In this document: piece by piece, positions 34,772 to 44,921 of the stretch
How positions within the stretch are numbered: position 1 is the stretch's first letter
How the letters are laid out: each line of letters opens with the position of its first letter
Origin: Oecophyllibacter saccharovorans
Lineage (GTDB): Bacteria > Pseudomonadota > Alphaproteobacteria > Acetobacterales > Acetobacteraceae
NCBI RefSeq assembly: GCF_006542375.1
Contig: NZ_CP038143.1
Location: 310,001 to 374,000 of the forward strand
DNA length: 64,000 nt
Reading direction: 5' to 3'
Program-made: the position numbers and the translations under genes
Notes under the pieces: model-generated
Databases searched by the model: none
What the model saw: the letters and a program-made list of their open reading frames with translations, nothing else
Told to the model about the DNA's origin: nothing

Positions 34772-37113
34772 TGGCGGTGCCTGGAAAGCGCCCATCTCGC
34801 GCCCGCAAACGAATGAAACGTCTCAGCGCCGTCCTCAGTGGATCGGCGCTTGGCGTCATGGCTGGCACCTCCTGGCCGACCCTGCAGCAGGCCCAGGCAG
34901 GCACCCTGATTGTCGACCATCCCGGCACGCTGGTGAAGCGCGACCATGCTTCCACGGCCGAACCGCTTACCTATCTGACCGACCATGAAAGCATCGACAA
35001 GACCGGGCTGGTAGTCTGGGAAGGCAATGTCCGCGTCTGGCAGGGACGCCAGGCGTTGCGGGCCGACAAGGTAACGCTCGACCGCCCCGCCGGCCTGATC
35101 CGCGCCACGGGGCACGTGGCTTTCGTGCAGGATGATGGAAGCACGCTCTACGGCGATCACGTTGAATTCACGCACGGCCTGAAAGACGGAATCGGCACAG
35201 CCATCTACCTGCGGATGGAAAAGGATGCCCGCATGGCCAGTGCCGGCGTGCGGCGCACCAACGGGCTGATCAATGATTTCGCGCATGCCGTCTACACGGC
35301 CTGCCCGATCTGCCTGAAGCACCCTGACCAGGAACCTTTCTGGGAAATCAAGGCCGCCGAGGCCATTCAGGACAAGCCCAACCAGACGCTTGACTTCGAC
35401 CATGCCTGGTTGCGCCTGCTCGGCCTGCCGATTTTCTATTTTCCCTATTTCTCCGTGACGGACCCGACCGTGAAACGTCACAGCGGCTTCATGACGTTCA
35501 ACGTCAATCCGCATGACCGCTATCTCGGCACCTATTTCACGCTGCCTTATTTCTGGGCCATCGATAAATCCTCCGACCTCATGCTGACCCCCCTCATCTC
35601 ATCGAAGACGGGGCCCGAGCTCACGGCGGAATACCGGAAGCGGTTCAATTTCGGCGCTCTCGACATCACCGGCGCACTGGCTGATGACACGATCAAGTCG
35701 AACAGGTACCGCAACATCTTCGGTCAGTACAGCAACCGTGAGAGTTCGGGGGCACAGGGATACATCTTCGCCAAGGGCAATTTCGACATCGACAAGCACT
35801 GGCAGGCAGGCTTCAACGCCAATCTCGCCACATCGTCGAACTACATGCGCAACTACCGCATTCCCGGCTACGGCAATGACGTGCTGTTCTCCAATGCCTT
35901 CATCCAGGGTTTCGGGGTCGGCTCCTTCCTGCGTTTTGACGGGCAGGCTTCACAGGGATTGAACAACGGGGTCATCCGCAATGCCGACCTGCCCTTTGCC
36001 CTGCCCCGCTTCACCTATGATTACATGGGCGAGCCCGATGCGTGGGGTGGCCGCTTCTCAGTGCACACGACCGACTTCGACGTTCTGCGCTCCCGCGGGG
36101 CCAGCGACCAACGCGGTGAACTGCGCATGCAATGGGACCGTCCCTTCCACAACAATCTCGGCCAGCAATGGCTGGTGACAGCCCGTCTGGATTCGATGGT
36201 CTATCACAGCACCCATCTCAACGAGCAGCCGCTTTACGAGGCCGGGGGCAAACACTCGCATGTTTCAGGCCAGGTCATGCCGACGGTGGCGGTAAAAATG
36301 AACTGGCCCTTCCTGCGCAGCTTTGCCAAGGGGCACGGCTCACAGGTCTTTGAGCCGATCGTGCAGTTCATCGCCGCCCCTGACAGCGGCTGGGGTGCAC
36401 GGCGCAACATGCCCAATGAAGACAGCCTGTGGTACGAGTTCAGTGACACAACCATGTTCGCCCTCAACCGTTACCTGGGCACAGACCGGCTTGATGGCGG
36501 GGTGCGCGGCAATGTCGGCATTCACCAGAACTGGACCTGGAACGGTCGTTCGATCGACATGCTGATCGGTGAGAGCTTTCAGCAGCACATCACCCATTCC
36601 ATGCCAGCTTATTCCGGGCTGGAGCATCACATTTCCGATCCGGTCGGGCGGATCCGCCTGTCGCCCTCACGGTATTTCGATGCCACCGTCCGTGGCCGTT
36701 TCAATCCCTGGCGCAAGAAATTCGATTACGGCGAAAGCCTGTTCAGCGTCGGCGATTCACATTTCCGCCTGCTGGGCGGCTACGTTTATGCGCCCATCAC
36801 GCCCTATTACTATTACTACACCGACTTCAACACCCATGCTCCCAACCTGCCTTACCTGTCCCCCACCAACGAACTCACCGGTGGCTTCACAGCCAATTGG
36901 GGTCATTATCACCTGTCGGCCTATACGCGCCGTGCCATGTCGCGCAAACAGTTCGTGGCCAATGGCGGTGATGTCGGGTATTCAAATGACTGTTTCGGGC
37001 TGGATCTCATCTATATGCGCCAGTACACCTTCATCGGCGGACAGCGTCGGCACGATACCGTCCTGTTCAACTTCTTTTTCAAGACCATCGGCACAATCGG
37101 CATCAATGGCTGA
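34771..37113 (+). CDS. lptD: LPS-assembly outer membrane protein LptD
   Basis: 780 residues. LptD is the outer membrane barrel that inserts lipopolysaccharide in the outer leaflet. A basic N-terminus with a probable signal peptide (about 1-45, ending near QQAQAG) is followed by an OstA jellyroll (GRQALRADKVTLDRPAGLI, YGDHVEFTHG) and a long C-terminal barrel (about 220-780) rich in alternating aromatic strands. Cysteines in the CPICLKH loop and one near the C-terminus (NDCFGLD) could form the disulfide that controls maturation. The start overlaps the lptG stop. Confidence 0.94.
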   Translation: MAVPGKRPSRARKRMKRLSAVLSGSALGVMAGTSWPTLQQAQAGTLIVDHPGTLVKRDHASTAEPLTYLTDHESIDKTGLVVWEGNVRVWQGRQALRADKVTLDRPAGLIRATGHVAFVQDDGSTLYGDHVEFTHGLKDGIGTAIYLRMEKDARMASAGVRRTNGLINDFAHAVYTACPICLKHPDQEPFWEIKAAEAIQDKPNQTLDFDHAWLRLLGLPIFYFPYFSVTDPTVKRHSGFMTFNVNPHDRYLGTYFTLPYFWAIDKSSDLMLTPLISSKTGPELTAEYRKRFNFGALDITGALADDTIKSNRYRNIFGQYSNRESSGAQGYIFAKGNFDIDKHWQAGFNANLATSSNYMRNYRIPGYGNDVLFSNAFIQGFGVGSFLRFDGQASQGLNNGVIRNADLPFALPRFTYDYMGEPDAWGGRFSVHTTDFDVLRSRGASDQRGELRMQWDRPFHNNLGQQWLVTARLDSMVYHSTHLNEQPLYEAGGKHSHVSGQVMPTVAVKMNWPFLRSFAKGHGSQVFEPIVQFIAAPDSGWGARRNMPNEDSLWYEFSDTTMFALNRYLGTDRLDGGVRGNVGIHQNWTWNGRSIDMLIGESFQQHITHSMPAYSGLEHHISDPVGRIRLSPSRYFDATVRGRFNPWRKKFDYGESLFSVGDSHFRLLGGYVYAPITPYYYYYTDFNTHAPNLPYLSPTNELTGGFTANWGHYHLSAYTRRAMSRKQFVANGGDVGYSNDCFGLDLIYMRQYTFIGGQRRHDTVLFNFFFKTIGTIGING

Positions 37114-37196
37114 GGAAGCACCGGTTGCAGATGTTTGAGGAGCGTTCAGGGAGTTCAGATGGGATCAATGATCGAGATCATGCTATGAGGGTCGAC

Positions 37197-38609
37197 ATGA
37201 CGTACTCTTCCCGCGCCTCCCGGCGGCTCGGCCTGCGACAGGCACTGTGCCGCACCGCTTTCTCCCTGGCCGCCTGTGCCTCCTTCATGGCCGCCAGCAC
37301 TGTGCAGGCCCGCCCCCACCACTACGCTCTGCAGCCGGTCAAGCCCGGGGGAAAGGCCGCAAACGCCCTGCCGGACAATGCCGTTACGGAAGATGAGATC
37401 ATCGCTGTCGTCAACGGGCAGATCCTGACCGAGCGCGACGTGGACGACCGGGCGCGCCTCTTCGTCCAGTCCACCGGGCTGCCGATCAGCCCCGAGGTCA
37501 TGAACCGCATGCGCGGCCAGATTCTGCACCAGCTCATTGATGAGCGGCTGAAGCTGCAGGAAATCCTCAGGCGCCATATCAACATTCCCCCTGAGCAGAT
37601 CGCTGCCACGATCTCCACCATTGAGCAGCGCAACGGCATGCCGCCCAACACTCTGCGCAACCGCCTCAAGGCGGATGGAATCTCACTGACTACCCTGATC
37701 GACCAGATCCGCGTCCAGATCGGCTGGATGCAGGTGCTGCGCATGGAACTCGGGCCGCGCAACCGCGTGACAGCCCAGCAGATCGCCCAGCGTGAACAGG
37801 CCATTCAGTCTGAGACCGGGCGGCCCCAATATTTCATGAGCGAGATCTTCATCCCGGTCAAAAACCCGCTCCACGACCAGGTCGAGCTCGCCTTTACCCA
37901 GACCATCATCAACCAGCTCCGCAATGGAGCGCCCTTCCCGATCGTGGCTGCCCAGTTCTCCCAGGACCAGACTGCCCTTGAGGGCGGCTCGCTGGGCTGG
38001 ACCCAGGAAGACCGCCTGGACCCGGCCGTGGTGGCGATCGTGCGGCAGATGCCCGATCGCGCCATCTCAAACCCCATCAAAGTGCCCGGCGGTTACGTGA
38101 TTGCCACGGTTCACCAGCGGCGCACTGTGGGCAAACAGATGGGAACGCTGATGGAGATGCGGCAGGTTTTCTTCCCCTTCGCCACCCCTCTCAACCCGCA
38201 GAATCCGACAGAGCAGCAGCAGGTGACCCTGCAGAAAGCCCTGCATGCGGAACAGACCCTGCACAGCTGTGCGGAAATGGAAGCGCTCAACAAGTCCCTG
38301 GGAGAAGTCCACACCTCCAATCCCGGCACTCAGGTGCAGGAACGCCTTCCCCCGCAAATGGCCCCGCTGCTGACCAATCTGCCCATCAACAAGCCGACCA
38401 AACCCCTGGTTTCACCTGATGGCATCACGCTCCTCATGGTCTGTTCGCGCAGCCAGCGCAACCTGGCCCTGCAGACGCCAGGCCAGATCGCCGATCAGCT
38501 CATGAGTGAGCGGATCGAGCAGAATGCCCGCCAGCTGCAGCGCACCCTGGAGCGGCAATCGGTTATCCAGATCCGCCCGGCAGGCAAGAAGCTTCTCTCT
38601 CATGGCTGA
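37197..38609 (+). CDS. surA: Periplasmic chaperone and prolyl isomerase SurA
   Basis: 470 residues. SurA escorts outer membrane proteins, LptD among them, across the periplasm. A signal peptide ends near VQA-RPHH, followed by the SurA N-domain (DEIIAVVNGQILTERDVDDRARL) and one parvulin domain (about 215-320, EIFIPVKN ... GGSLGWTQEDRLDP ... GGYVIATVHQRR). The ATG at 37197 follows GAGGG; earlier in-frame starts at 37185 and 37125 would lengthen the signal region. The gene lies between lptD and rsmA, and the usual pdxA is missing here. Confidence 0.92.
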   Translation: MTYSSRASRRLGLRQALCRTAFSLAACASFMAASTVQARPHHYALQPVKPGGKAANALPDNAVTEDEIIAVVNGQILTERDVDDRARLFVQSTGLPISPEVMNRMRGQILHQLIDERLKLQEILRRHINIPPEQIAATISTIEQRNGMPPNTLRNRLKADGISLTTLIDQIRVQIGWMQVLRMELGPRNRVTAQQIAQREQAIQSETGRPQYFMSEIFIPVKNPLHDQVELAFTQTIINQLRNGAPFPIVAAQFSQDQTALEGGSLGWTQEDRLDPAVVAIVRQMPDRAISNPIKVPGGYVIATVHQRRTVGKQMGTLMEMRQVFFPFATPLNPQNPTEQQQVTLQKALHAEQTLHSCAEMEALNKSLGEVHTSNPGTQVQERLPPQMAPLLTNLPINKPTKPLVSPDGITLLMVCSRSQRNLALQTPGQIADQLMSERIEQNARQLQRTLERQSVIQIRPAGKKLLSHG

Positions 38610-39534
38610 AAGCGGCTCGGGGAGGGATGAAGAGCGGGGGGCTGAAACACAGCCAGGGGTCCTGCCTCCTCTCCCCACGCTGAAAGAAAGCATTCACAAG
38701 CACGGGCTGGATGCCAAAAAATCCCTGGGCCAGCATTTCCTGCTTGATCCTTCGGTCTGCGAGCGCATTGCGCGCCTCGGCGGTGACCTGCATGGTCGGC
38801 ACGTCGTGGAAATCGGCCCGGGACCAGGCGGCCTGACCCGGGCGCTGCTGGCTAGTCCTGCCCTGGACGTGCATGCCGTCGAAATTGATTCGCGCGCCTG
38901 GCCCCTATTGGAAGAGCTTGCCTTACACGCCCCGGACCGGCTGAAAATCGTCCGGCAGGATGCGCTGGAGCTTGATGCGACCCAGCTCACGCCGGGGCCG
39001 CGCCAGATCATTGCCAACCTGCCCTATAATGTCGCCACGCCCCTGCTGATCAGCTGGCTGCGTCAGGGTGCCGACTGGGAACGGCTAGTCCTGATGTTTC
39101 AGAAGGAAGTGGCAGAGCGCGTCTGCGCCGCACCGGGAAGCAGTGCCTATGGTCGCCTGGCGGTTCTGGCGCAATGGTGCGCTGACTGTTCAATCGCCAT
39201 GGTGCTGCCTCCAGGCGCTTTTTCCCCCCCACCCAAAGTGCATTCCGCTGTTGCCGTGCTGCGTCCGCACGCCCAGCAGCCTTCCCCGGCCCTCTTCAAG
39301 GCCATGGAACAGGTGACGGCCGCCGCTTTCGGACAGCGCCGGAAAATGCTGCGAGCTGCCATGAAACCCCTGGGCGGCGAAGATCTTCTGGGTGCGGCTG
39401 GCATTGAAGGGACGCGCCGTGCTGAAACACTCAGCATTGCGGAATTCGCCCGCCTGGCGGAATGCCATCTGGCCCGCAAACAGGCGGGGCAAAAATCCTC
39501 TTCTCCCCTGGAAAGGCAGGGACAGGGCCTCTGA
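38602..39534 (+). CDS. rsmA: 16S rRNA dimethyladenosine transferase RsmA (KsgA)
   Basis: 310 residues. It dimethylates the two adjacent adenines near the 3' end of 16S rRNA in late 30S maturation. Motifs: KKSLGQHFLLDPSVCERI, the SAM site VVEIGPGPGGLTRALL, EIDSRAW, and the catalytic NLPYNVATPLL. PPGAFSPPPKVHSAV is also typical. The ATG at 38602 overlaps the last 8 bases of surA. A 20-residue polar leader precedes the core. Confidence 0.96.
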   Translation: MAESGSGRDEERGAETQPGVLPPLPTLKESIHKHGLDAKKSLGQHFLLDPSVCERIARLGGDLHGRHVVEIGPGPGGLTRALLASPALDVHAVEIDSRAWPLLEELALHAPDRLKIVRQDALELDATQLTPGPRQIIANLPYNVATPLLISWLRQGADWERLVLMFQKEVAERVCAAPGSSAYGRLAVLAQWCADCSIAMVLPPGAFSPPPKVHSAVAVLRPHAQQPSPALFKAMEQVTAAAFGQRRKMLRAAMKPLGGEDLLGAAGIEGTRRAETLSIAEFARLAECHLARKQAGQKSSSPLERQGQGL

Positions 39535-39538
39535 TCGC

Positions 39539-40741
39539 TCAGGCGGCCTGCAGAAGATAATCCCGCGTCAGCGGAACGGCCTCGATCGAGCGGGTGAGCT
39601 GCAGCTGAAAATTCATATGGCCCTGCAGGCGGAAGGCCAGCTCCGAACACAGAAGATAAAATTCGAACATGCGGACGAACCGTTCATCGTAAAGCTGCAC
39701 GATTTCAGCGCGGTGTTCTTCAAAACGCTTCCGCCAGTGCGCCAGGGTCTTGGCGTAATGCAGGCGCAGCACCTCGCAATCCGCCACCCAGAGGCCTGAC
39801 TGCTCCACTGCCGCCAGGGTTTCGCTCAGGGCGGGAGAATAGCCGCCCGGGAAAATGTATTTCGCAATCCAGGGATTGGTCGTGCCGGGACCATCCATCC
39901 GACCGATCGAGTGGATGAGCGCCACCCCATCATCGCGCAGCAGGTCATGGACGCGGCGGAAGAACGTTGCATAATCCCTCAGACCGACATGCTCGAACAT
40001 GCCGACAGATACGATACGGTCGAACTTGCGGTGCAGCGTGCGGTAATCCAGAAGCTCGAAAGTGACCTGATCCTCCAGCCCCGCTTCACGTGCACGCTGG
40101 CGCGCCACTTCCAGCTGCTCGACCGACAGGGTGACGCCCAGCACCCGGGCACCGTAGTCCCGCGCCAGAGTCAGCGCCATTCCCCCCCAGCCACAGCCGA
40201 TATCAAGCACCTCAAGGCCCGGCCGGTCCAGTTTAAGCTTCTGGGCGATATGATGCTTCTTGGCCAGCTGAGCCTCTTCAAGGGAAACATCGTCGCTTTC
40301 AAAATAACCACAGGAATACTGCATGTCCTCATCGAGAAAGAGACGGTACAGACGCTGGTCCAGATCATAATGATGCGCAACATTGGTGCGCGCACGCCCC
40401 AGGGAGTTGAGCGGGCGCAAAAGCCGCCCGGCATAGCGCAGACGGCGGCTGACTTCCTCACTGAAGAGGGAGTGCTCTTCAATGTTGGTCATAAGCACGC
40501 GCATGAGCTGCTCCAGGCTGCACCCCTCAGGGCCCAGCCCCTCGTCCATGTAAGCTTCGCCAAATCTCAGCCCGGGATTAAACAGCAGCGCCCGTTCAGC
40601 CTGGGGAGTGTAGAAACGCAAGCCCGCGCTCTCGCCCGGCTGCTTGCCACGATAGCTCCGCTGCGACCCATCGCTGTAAGTCACGTGCAGGTTCCCCTTC
40701 TGAATGAAGCCCCTGAACATGATATCGAGAAGTCTGTTCAC
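39539..40741 (-). CDS. cfa: Cyclopropane-fatty-acyl-phospholipid synthase
   Basis: 400 residues. It adds a methylene bridge from SAM to double bonds of membrane phospholipids, often in acid stress or stationary phase. An N-terminal lipid-binding domain (about 1-120) is followed by AHHYDLDQRLYRLFLDEDMQYSCGYF and the SAM site VLDIGCGWGGMALTLA. Further blocks are GVTLSVEQLEVAR, DRIVSVGMFEHVG and KYIFPGGYSPAL. Only four bases separate it from convergent rsmA, and no terminator is visible between them. Confidence 0.96.
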   Translation of the reverse strand: MNRLLDIMFRGFIQKGNLHVTYSDGSQRSYRGKQPGESAGLRFYTPQAERALLFNPGLRFGEAYMDEGLGPEGCSLEQLMRVLMTNIEEHSLFSEEVSRRLRYAGRLLRPLNSLGRARTNVAHHYDLDQRLYRLFLDEDMQYSCGYFESDDVSLEEAQLAKKHHIAQKLKLDRPGLEVLDIGCGWGGMALTLARDYGARVLGVTLSVEQLEVARQRAREAGLEDQVTFELLDYRTLHRKFDRIVSVGMFEHVGLRDYATFFRRVHDLLRDDGVALIHSIGRMDGPGTTNPWIAKYIFPGGYSPALSETLAAVEQSGLWVADCEVLRLHYAKTLAHWRKRFEEHRAEIVQLYDERFVRMFEFYLLCSELAFRLQGHMNFQLQLTRSIEAVPLTRDYLLQAA

Positions 40742-40897
40742 TTCCGCTGCTCCCTTACCCCGACCGAGTTCTCAATCAATCACCATCCCCCATACAGGTT
40801 CGTGCAATTCAACCAGGTTACATGTCGGTTTCCGAAATATTTCCGTCAAGCCAGGAGGCGAAAAGAATCCACGCCCCCGAAAGAAGCGGAAAGAATC

Positions 40898-40930
40898 AAA
40901 AAGGCCCGATGGACAATCATCGGGCCTTTT
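40898..40930 (-). terminator. Rho-independent terminator of the rpsF-rpsR-rplI operon
   Basis: Perfect 13-bp stem (AAAAGGCCCGATG and its complement) with a 6-base loop, 80 bases beyond the rplI stop. On the minus strand the second arm ends in TTTTT. It lies well upstream of cfa, so it also insulates the two units. Confidence 0.85.
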
Positions 40931-41009
40931 CCGGCAGACGGCCTGAAAAATCTTCCGGACCAGCAGCACAGTTCCGGGAAGGGAAACATCTTTCCCGGAA
41001 CTGGCAAAC

Positions 41010-41639
41010 TTACTGGCTCAGCTGTTCTTCTTCACGTTCTGCGGTCACACCGGATTCGGCCCCGGCTTCTGCAGCTTCAGCCGCCGCCTCTTCAGCCGCC
41101 TGCTCGGCATGCAGTTCGCCGAGAATGTTTTCATCCTCTTCCTGCACGGTGGCAGCTTCACCACGCGCCTGGCGCTCGGCTTCCTCTTCGGAACGGGCCA
41201 CATTGACAGTGACGGGGATGGACACTTCAGGATGCAGGATCACGCGTGCTTCCACGATCCCCAGCATCTTGATCGGTGCAGCCAGCTGGACCTGATTGCG
41301 GTCGACCTTAAGGCCGGCCTCGCTGGTCGCCTGCGCGATATCGCGCGGCGTGACGGAGCCGTAAAGGCTGCCGCTGTCACCAGCCTGGCGGATGATGACC
41401 ACCGAGAGATCCTGCATGCGTTCGGCCAGACGCTCGGCTTCCTCGCGCTTGCGGAGGTTCTGGGCTTCGAGCTGTGCGCGTTCATTTTCGAAGCGGGCCC
41501 GATTGGTGGCATTGGCACGCAGAGCCTTGCCCTGAGGCAGGAGGAAGTTGCGGGCATAGCCGGGCTTGACGCGGACGAGATCGCCCATCTGGCCCAGGTT
41601 TTCCACGCGCTCCAGGAGAATGAGTTCAGTCAGTGACAT
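41010..41639 (-). CDS. rplI: 50S ribosomal protein L9
   Basis: 209 residues, against about 150 in E. coli. The N-terminal RNA-binding domain ([33 protein letters not shown]), the connecting helix and the C-domain with [12 protein letters not shown] are standard. After about residue 150 a strongly acidic Glu/Ala-rich tail of some 55 residues is added ([20 protein letters not shown]...). L9 is a ribosomal stalk-like protein involved in frame maintenance. Third gene of the S6-S18-L9 operon. Confidence 0.97.
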   Translation of the reverse strand: MSLTELILLERVENLGQMGDLVRVKPGYARNFLLPQGKALRANATNRARFENERAQLEAQNLRKREEAERLAERMQDLSVVIIRQAGDSGSLYGSVTPRDIAQATSEAGLKVDRNQVQLAAPIKMLGIVEARVILHPEVSIPVTVNVARSEEEAERQARGEAATVQEEDENILGELHAEQAAEEAAAEAAEAGAESGVTAEREEEQLSQ

Positions 41640-41650
41640 GATGGCGTTCC

Positions 41651-41941
41651 TCAGCTCACGACATAGGGGAGCAGGGCGAGGATGCGGGCGCGCTTGATCG
41701 CCTGCGACAGTTCACGCTGCTTCTTGGCGGAAACGGCCGTGATGCGGCTCGGCACGATCTTGCCGCGTTCCGAAAGAAAACGGCTCAGCAGGCGCACGTC
41801 CTTGTAATCGATCTTCGGCGCGTTGGGCGCGGAGAACGGGCAGGACTTGCGACGGCGGTAGAACGGGCGACGCGCACCGACAGCCATGCGCCGGGCGGCA
41901 GGATTTACTTCTGGGGTGGGGGTGGTTGTCGTATCAGCCAT
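41651..41941 (-). CDS. rpsR: 30S ribosomal protein S18
   Basis: 96 residues from the ATG at 41941, which follows GGAG at good spacing; a GTG at 41950 overlapping the rpsF stop is the alternative. The S18 core is [26 protein letters not shown] and [20 protein letters not shown]. An extra Thr/Pro/Ala N-terminal tail of about 20 residues precedes it. S18 binds S6 on the 30S platform, and the two genes are adjacent. Confidence 0.96.
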   Translation of the reverse strand: MADTTTTPTPEVNPAARRMAVGARRPFYRRRKSCPFSAPNAPKIDYKDVRLLSRFLSERGKIVPSRITAVSAKKQRELSQAIKRARILALLPYVVS

Positions 41942-41946
41942 TTCGC

Positions 41947-42417
41947 TCACTCCGCCGCAGGCGCTTCAGCACGCACTTCACTGGTTCGGGCTTCACTGGA
42001 TTCAGGGGCACGGCGCCCACCGCTACGGCCGCTTTCAAAACGGCCGCCGGAACGACCGCCGCCGCCACGTGAAGGATTGCGCTCACCGCGTTCGTCCTTG
42101 CGGGACATCATGGGTGACGGCGCTTCGTCGATATCCTCGACGCGCAGGGTCATGACACGCAGGATGTCTTCATTGAGCCCCAGCTGACGCTCCATCTCAC
42201 GCATCGCTGCAATCGGCGCTTCGATGCCGAGCAGGACATAATGGCCCTTGCGGTTTTTCTTGATCCGGTAGGCAAGTGTACGCAGGCCCCAGAATTCACG
42301 CTTCAGGACCTTGCCGCCGTATTCGCCGAGCAGATTGGCGATATTGTCGACGATCGCCTCGACCTGGGCCGGGGAAACGTCATTACGTGCGATCAGCACG
42401 GTTTCGTAAAGTGGCAT
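41947..42417 (-). CDS. rpsF: 30S ribosomal protein S6
   Basis: 156 residues. The S6 ferredoxin-like core (1-95) begins [23 protein letters not shown] and includes the [22 protein letters not shown] strand. A C-terminal Arg/Gly/Ser-rich tail of about 55 residues ([15 protein letters not shown]...) is added, unlike the short Glu-modified tail in E. coli. First gene of the operon, with a promoter candidate about 155 bases upstream. Confidence 0.97.
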   Translation of the reverse strand: MPLYETVLIARNDVSPAQVEAIVDNIANLLGEYGGKVLKREFWGLRTLAYRIKKNRKGHYVLLGIEAPIAAMREMERQLGLNEDILRVMTLRVEDIDEAPSPMMSRKDERGERNPSRGGGGRSGGRFESGRSGGRRAPESSEARTSEVRAEAPAAE

Positions 42418-42572
42418 CTAAGCTCCCTTCGGATATGGTCAACCCAGCCAGCCCATGCTGGTTTCAACGCCCCCGATCGGCCCGGGCGATCCTTCAGGGA
42501 CCGCCGCGCTTGCCGGACCGGACGCGCGGGTATAGCCGCAGGCGTGCCCTCGCCCACAGCAGGGAAAGCGGT

Positions 42573-42601
42573 CTTTAATCACATAAGCCGTGTGCTGACA
42601 A
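42573..42601 (-). promoter_or_regulatory. Promoter candidate for rpsF-rpsR-rplI
   Basis: On the minus strand TTGTCA (42601-42596) is followed after 17 bases by TTAAAG (42578-42573). The -35 is good and the -10 is weaker. It lies in the 275-base gap between rpoD and rpsF and faces the ribosomal operon. Confidence 0.35.
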
Positions 42602-42692
42602 GAGGGGCGCGTCCCACCTCCTGGCCGGGCTGGCACAGATCACGCGCCAGTCACTACGGAGCCGTTAGCCCAGGGGTCCGCCCTCCCGGGGA

Positions 42693-44639
42693 TCAGTCAT
42701 CAAGGAAGGATCGCAGCTTGCGCGAGCGGGATGGATGCTTGAGCTTGCGCAGGGCCTTGGCCTCGATCTGTCGGATACGCTCACGCGTCACATTGAACTG
42801 CTGGCCCACTTCCTCGAGAGTATGGTCCGTGTTCATTCCGATGCCGAACCGCATCCGCAGTACGCGTTCCTCACGCGGTGTCAGCGAGGCAAGAACCCGG
42901 GTCGTGGCTTCGCGCAGATTCGTCTGGATAGCGGCATCCAGCGGAATGACGGCCGCCTTGTCCTCGATGAAATCACCGAGATGGCTGTCTTCCTCATCGC
43001 CGATCGGCGTTTCAAGCGAAATCGGCTCCTTGGCGATCTTGAGAACCTTGCGGACCTTCTCAAGCGGCATGCCCAGCTTCTCTGCCAGCTCTTCAGGGGC
43101 GGGCTCACGGCCGATCTCGTGCAGCATCTGGCGCGACGTGCGTACCAGCTTGTTGATGGTCTCGATCATGTGCACCGGAATGCGGATCGTCTTGGCCTGA
43201 TCCGCAATGGAGCGTGTGATGGCCTGACGGATCCACCAGGTCGCATAGGTCGAGAACTTGTAACCACGCCGGTATTCGAACTTGTCCACCGCTTTCATCA
43301 GGCCGATATTGCCTTCCTGGATCAGGTCCAGAAACTGCAGGCCGCGATTGGTGTATTTCTTGGCAATGGAGATCACCAGGCGCAGATTGGCCTCGATCAT
43401 CTCCTTCTTGGCACGGCCTGCATCCCGCTCGCCGCGCGAGATGGTCTGATACACCTGGCGGAACTCGCCAACCGGCAGGCCGGTTTCATGGGCCAGCTCC
43501 GCCACTTCCTGGCGCAATGCAAGCAGCTGGGGCAGATGCTTCGTGGTGAGGTTCTTCCACCCCTTGCCGGGCAGAGCCGTCAGGGTATCGATCCAGTCCG
43601 GATCGAGCTCATGGCCGCGATAGCGCGACATGAATTCCTCACGCCCCAGCCGGCAGCTTTCAGCCAGACGCAGCATCCGCCCTTCCAATGCGTTCAGGCG
43701 CTGCACCTGAGCCTTGATGGATTCCACCAGCTCTTCAATGCGGTTGTTGTGCAGCGACATGCGGCTGACAAGAGCGATCATATCGCTGCGCAGCTTCTCG
43801 TAGGCCTTCTCTGTCTTGGAAGGCACTTCCTCACCTGCAATCTGCGCTTCAATACGGTGCGACTGCAGCTTTACAAGTTTCTGGTAGAGGGGTTCGAAAG
43901 CCTCGAAAAGCTCCATGATTTCAGGACGCAGCTTCTCTTCAAGCGCTGCCAGGGAAAGATTGCTGCCGGCGCTTTCAGCGTCAGCATTCTCATCCTCATC
44001 GCTTTCGTCGCTGCTGTCATCCGTGTCCGCAGAGGTCTCCCCCTCACCGGTCAGGCCTTCCTCAGGCTCATTCTGGCTGGCTTCCAGGTCGATCACGTCC
44101 CGCAACGGCAGGTCACCGGCCTTCAGGTCCTCATACCAGCCGAGAATGGACTGGAAAGTGAGCGGGCTGCGGCAGAGCCCGTTAATCATCTCACCGCGTC
44201 CGGCCTCGATCCGCTTGGCAATGGCGATCTCGCCTTCGCGCGACAGCAGTTCCACCGCCCCCATTTCGCGCAGATACATGCGTACGGGATCATCCGTGCG
44301 GCTGGCCGCCTCGGCATCCACATTGCCGCCGCTCAGCTCTTCCGAGTCTTCTTCCTCATCTGAAGAAGCCGCCTGGGCCGGGGGACTGGCCTCTTCCTCC
44401 CGCTCTTCGCTTTCAACGACCTGGATGCCCATTTCCGACAGGGCCGCCATCACGTCTTCAATCTGCTCTGACGACATGCGGTCCTGTGGCAGGACGGCAT
44501 TGAGCTCATCAAAGGTGATATGCCCCTTCTCACCCCCTTTGGCGATCAGCCTCTTGACGGCGGCCGACTGCACATCCAACGGAGCGCCATCCTGCTCCGT
44601 GGTGTTGCGGTCCGTTCCGGAGCCTGATTTCGTTGCCAT
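42693..44639 (-). CDS. rpoD: RNA polymerase primary sigma factor RpoD
   Basis: 648 residues. Housekeeping sigma-70. Region 1.1 (about 25-75, [25 protein letters not shown]), region 1.2 ([22 protein letters not shown]), an acidic non-conserved insert (about 185-230), region 2 ([50 protein letters not shown]), region 3 and region 4 (the [18 protein letters not shown] helix-turn-helix) are all visible. It lies downstream of dnaG, the usual macromolecular-synthesis pairing, with a 282-base gap that suggests its own promoter. Confidence 0.98.
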   Translation of the reverse strand: MATKSGSGTDRNTTEQDGAPLDVQSAAVKRLIAKGGEKGHITFDELNAVLPQDRMSSEQIEDVMAALSEMGIQVVESEEREEEASPPAQAASSDEEEDSEELSGGNVDAEAASRTDDPVRMYLREMGAVELLSREGEIAIAKRIEAGRGEMINGLCRSPLTFQSILGWYEDLKAGDLPLRDVIDLEASQNEPEEGLTGEGETSADTDDSSDESDEDENADAESAGSNLSLAALEEKLRPEIMELFEAFEPLYQKLVKLQSHRIEAQIAGEEVPSKTEKAYEKLRSDMIALVSRMSLHNNRIEELVESIKAQVQRLNALEGRMLRLAESCRLGREEFMSRYRGHELDPDWIDTLTALPGKGWKNLTTKHLPQLLALRQEVAELAHETGLPVGEFRQVYQTISRGERDAGRAKKEMIEANLRLVISIAKKYTNRGLQFLDLIQEGNIGLMKAVDKFEYRRGYKFSTYATWWIRQAITRSIADQAKTIRIPVHMIETINKLVRTSRQMLHEIGREPAPEELAEKLGMPLEKVRKVLKIAKEPISLETPIGDEEDSHLGDFIEDKAAVIPLDAAIQTNLREATTRVLASLTPREERVLRMRFGIGMNTDHTLEEVGQQFNVTRERIRQIEAKALRKLKHPSRSRKLRSFLDD

Positions 44640-44921
44640 GCGTCTCTCCGTACAGTCGTCTCAAACGTCTCAAAAGCCAGGGGCGGTCCTCATGGAAAAT
44701 ACCATGACTGCCGATGTAAAACCGATGACCGGGCAGCGTGGAAGTGGTAAATCCAACCCCACTAGTCAAGTTCCCGCTTGCATAAAACCCGGTTTTTGCC
44801 GTCTGGCTGCGGTCTTTTTGTCTCAGTTTCACCCTTCACCGGTGAGGGTGTTTTACGCACATCTTTCTCCAGTGTCGCCACTGGCTGTCCTCCCCTTCCC
44901 CCACCCCTGCCCCTCCGTTCT
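44640..44921. other. Intergenic region dnaG / rpoD
   Basis: 282 bases, presumably carrying an rpoD promoter, which I could not place with confidence. A TTGACT hexamer occurs on the minus strand near 44768, but no good -10 follows. A near-perfect inverted repeat (CACCCT-t-CACC GGTG AGGGTG) sits around 44836-44856; it lacks a T tract on the minus strand. Confidence 0.45.

Noticed and set aside
42735-44363. 542-codon plus-strand open frame opposite rpoD
   Set aside because: It lies entirely within rpoD on the other strand and its composition mirrors the rpoD codons. No recognisable domain.
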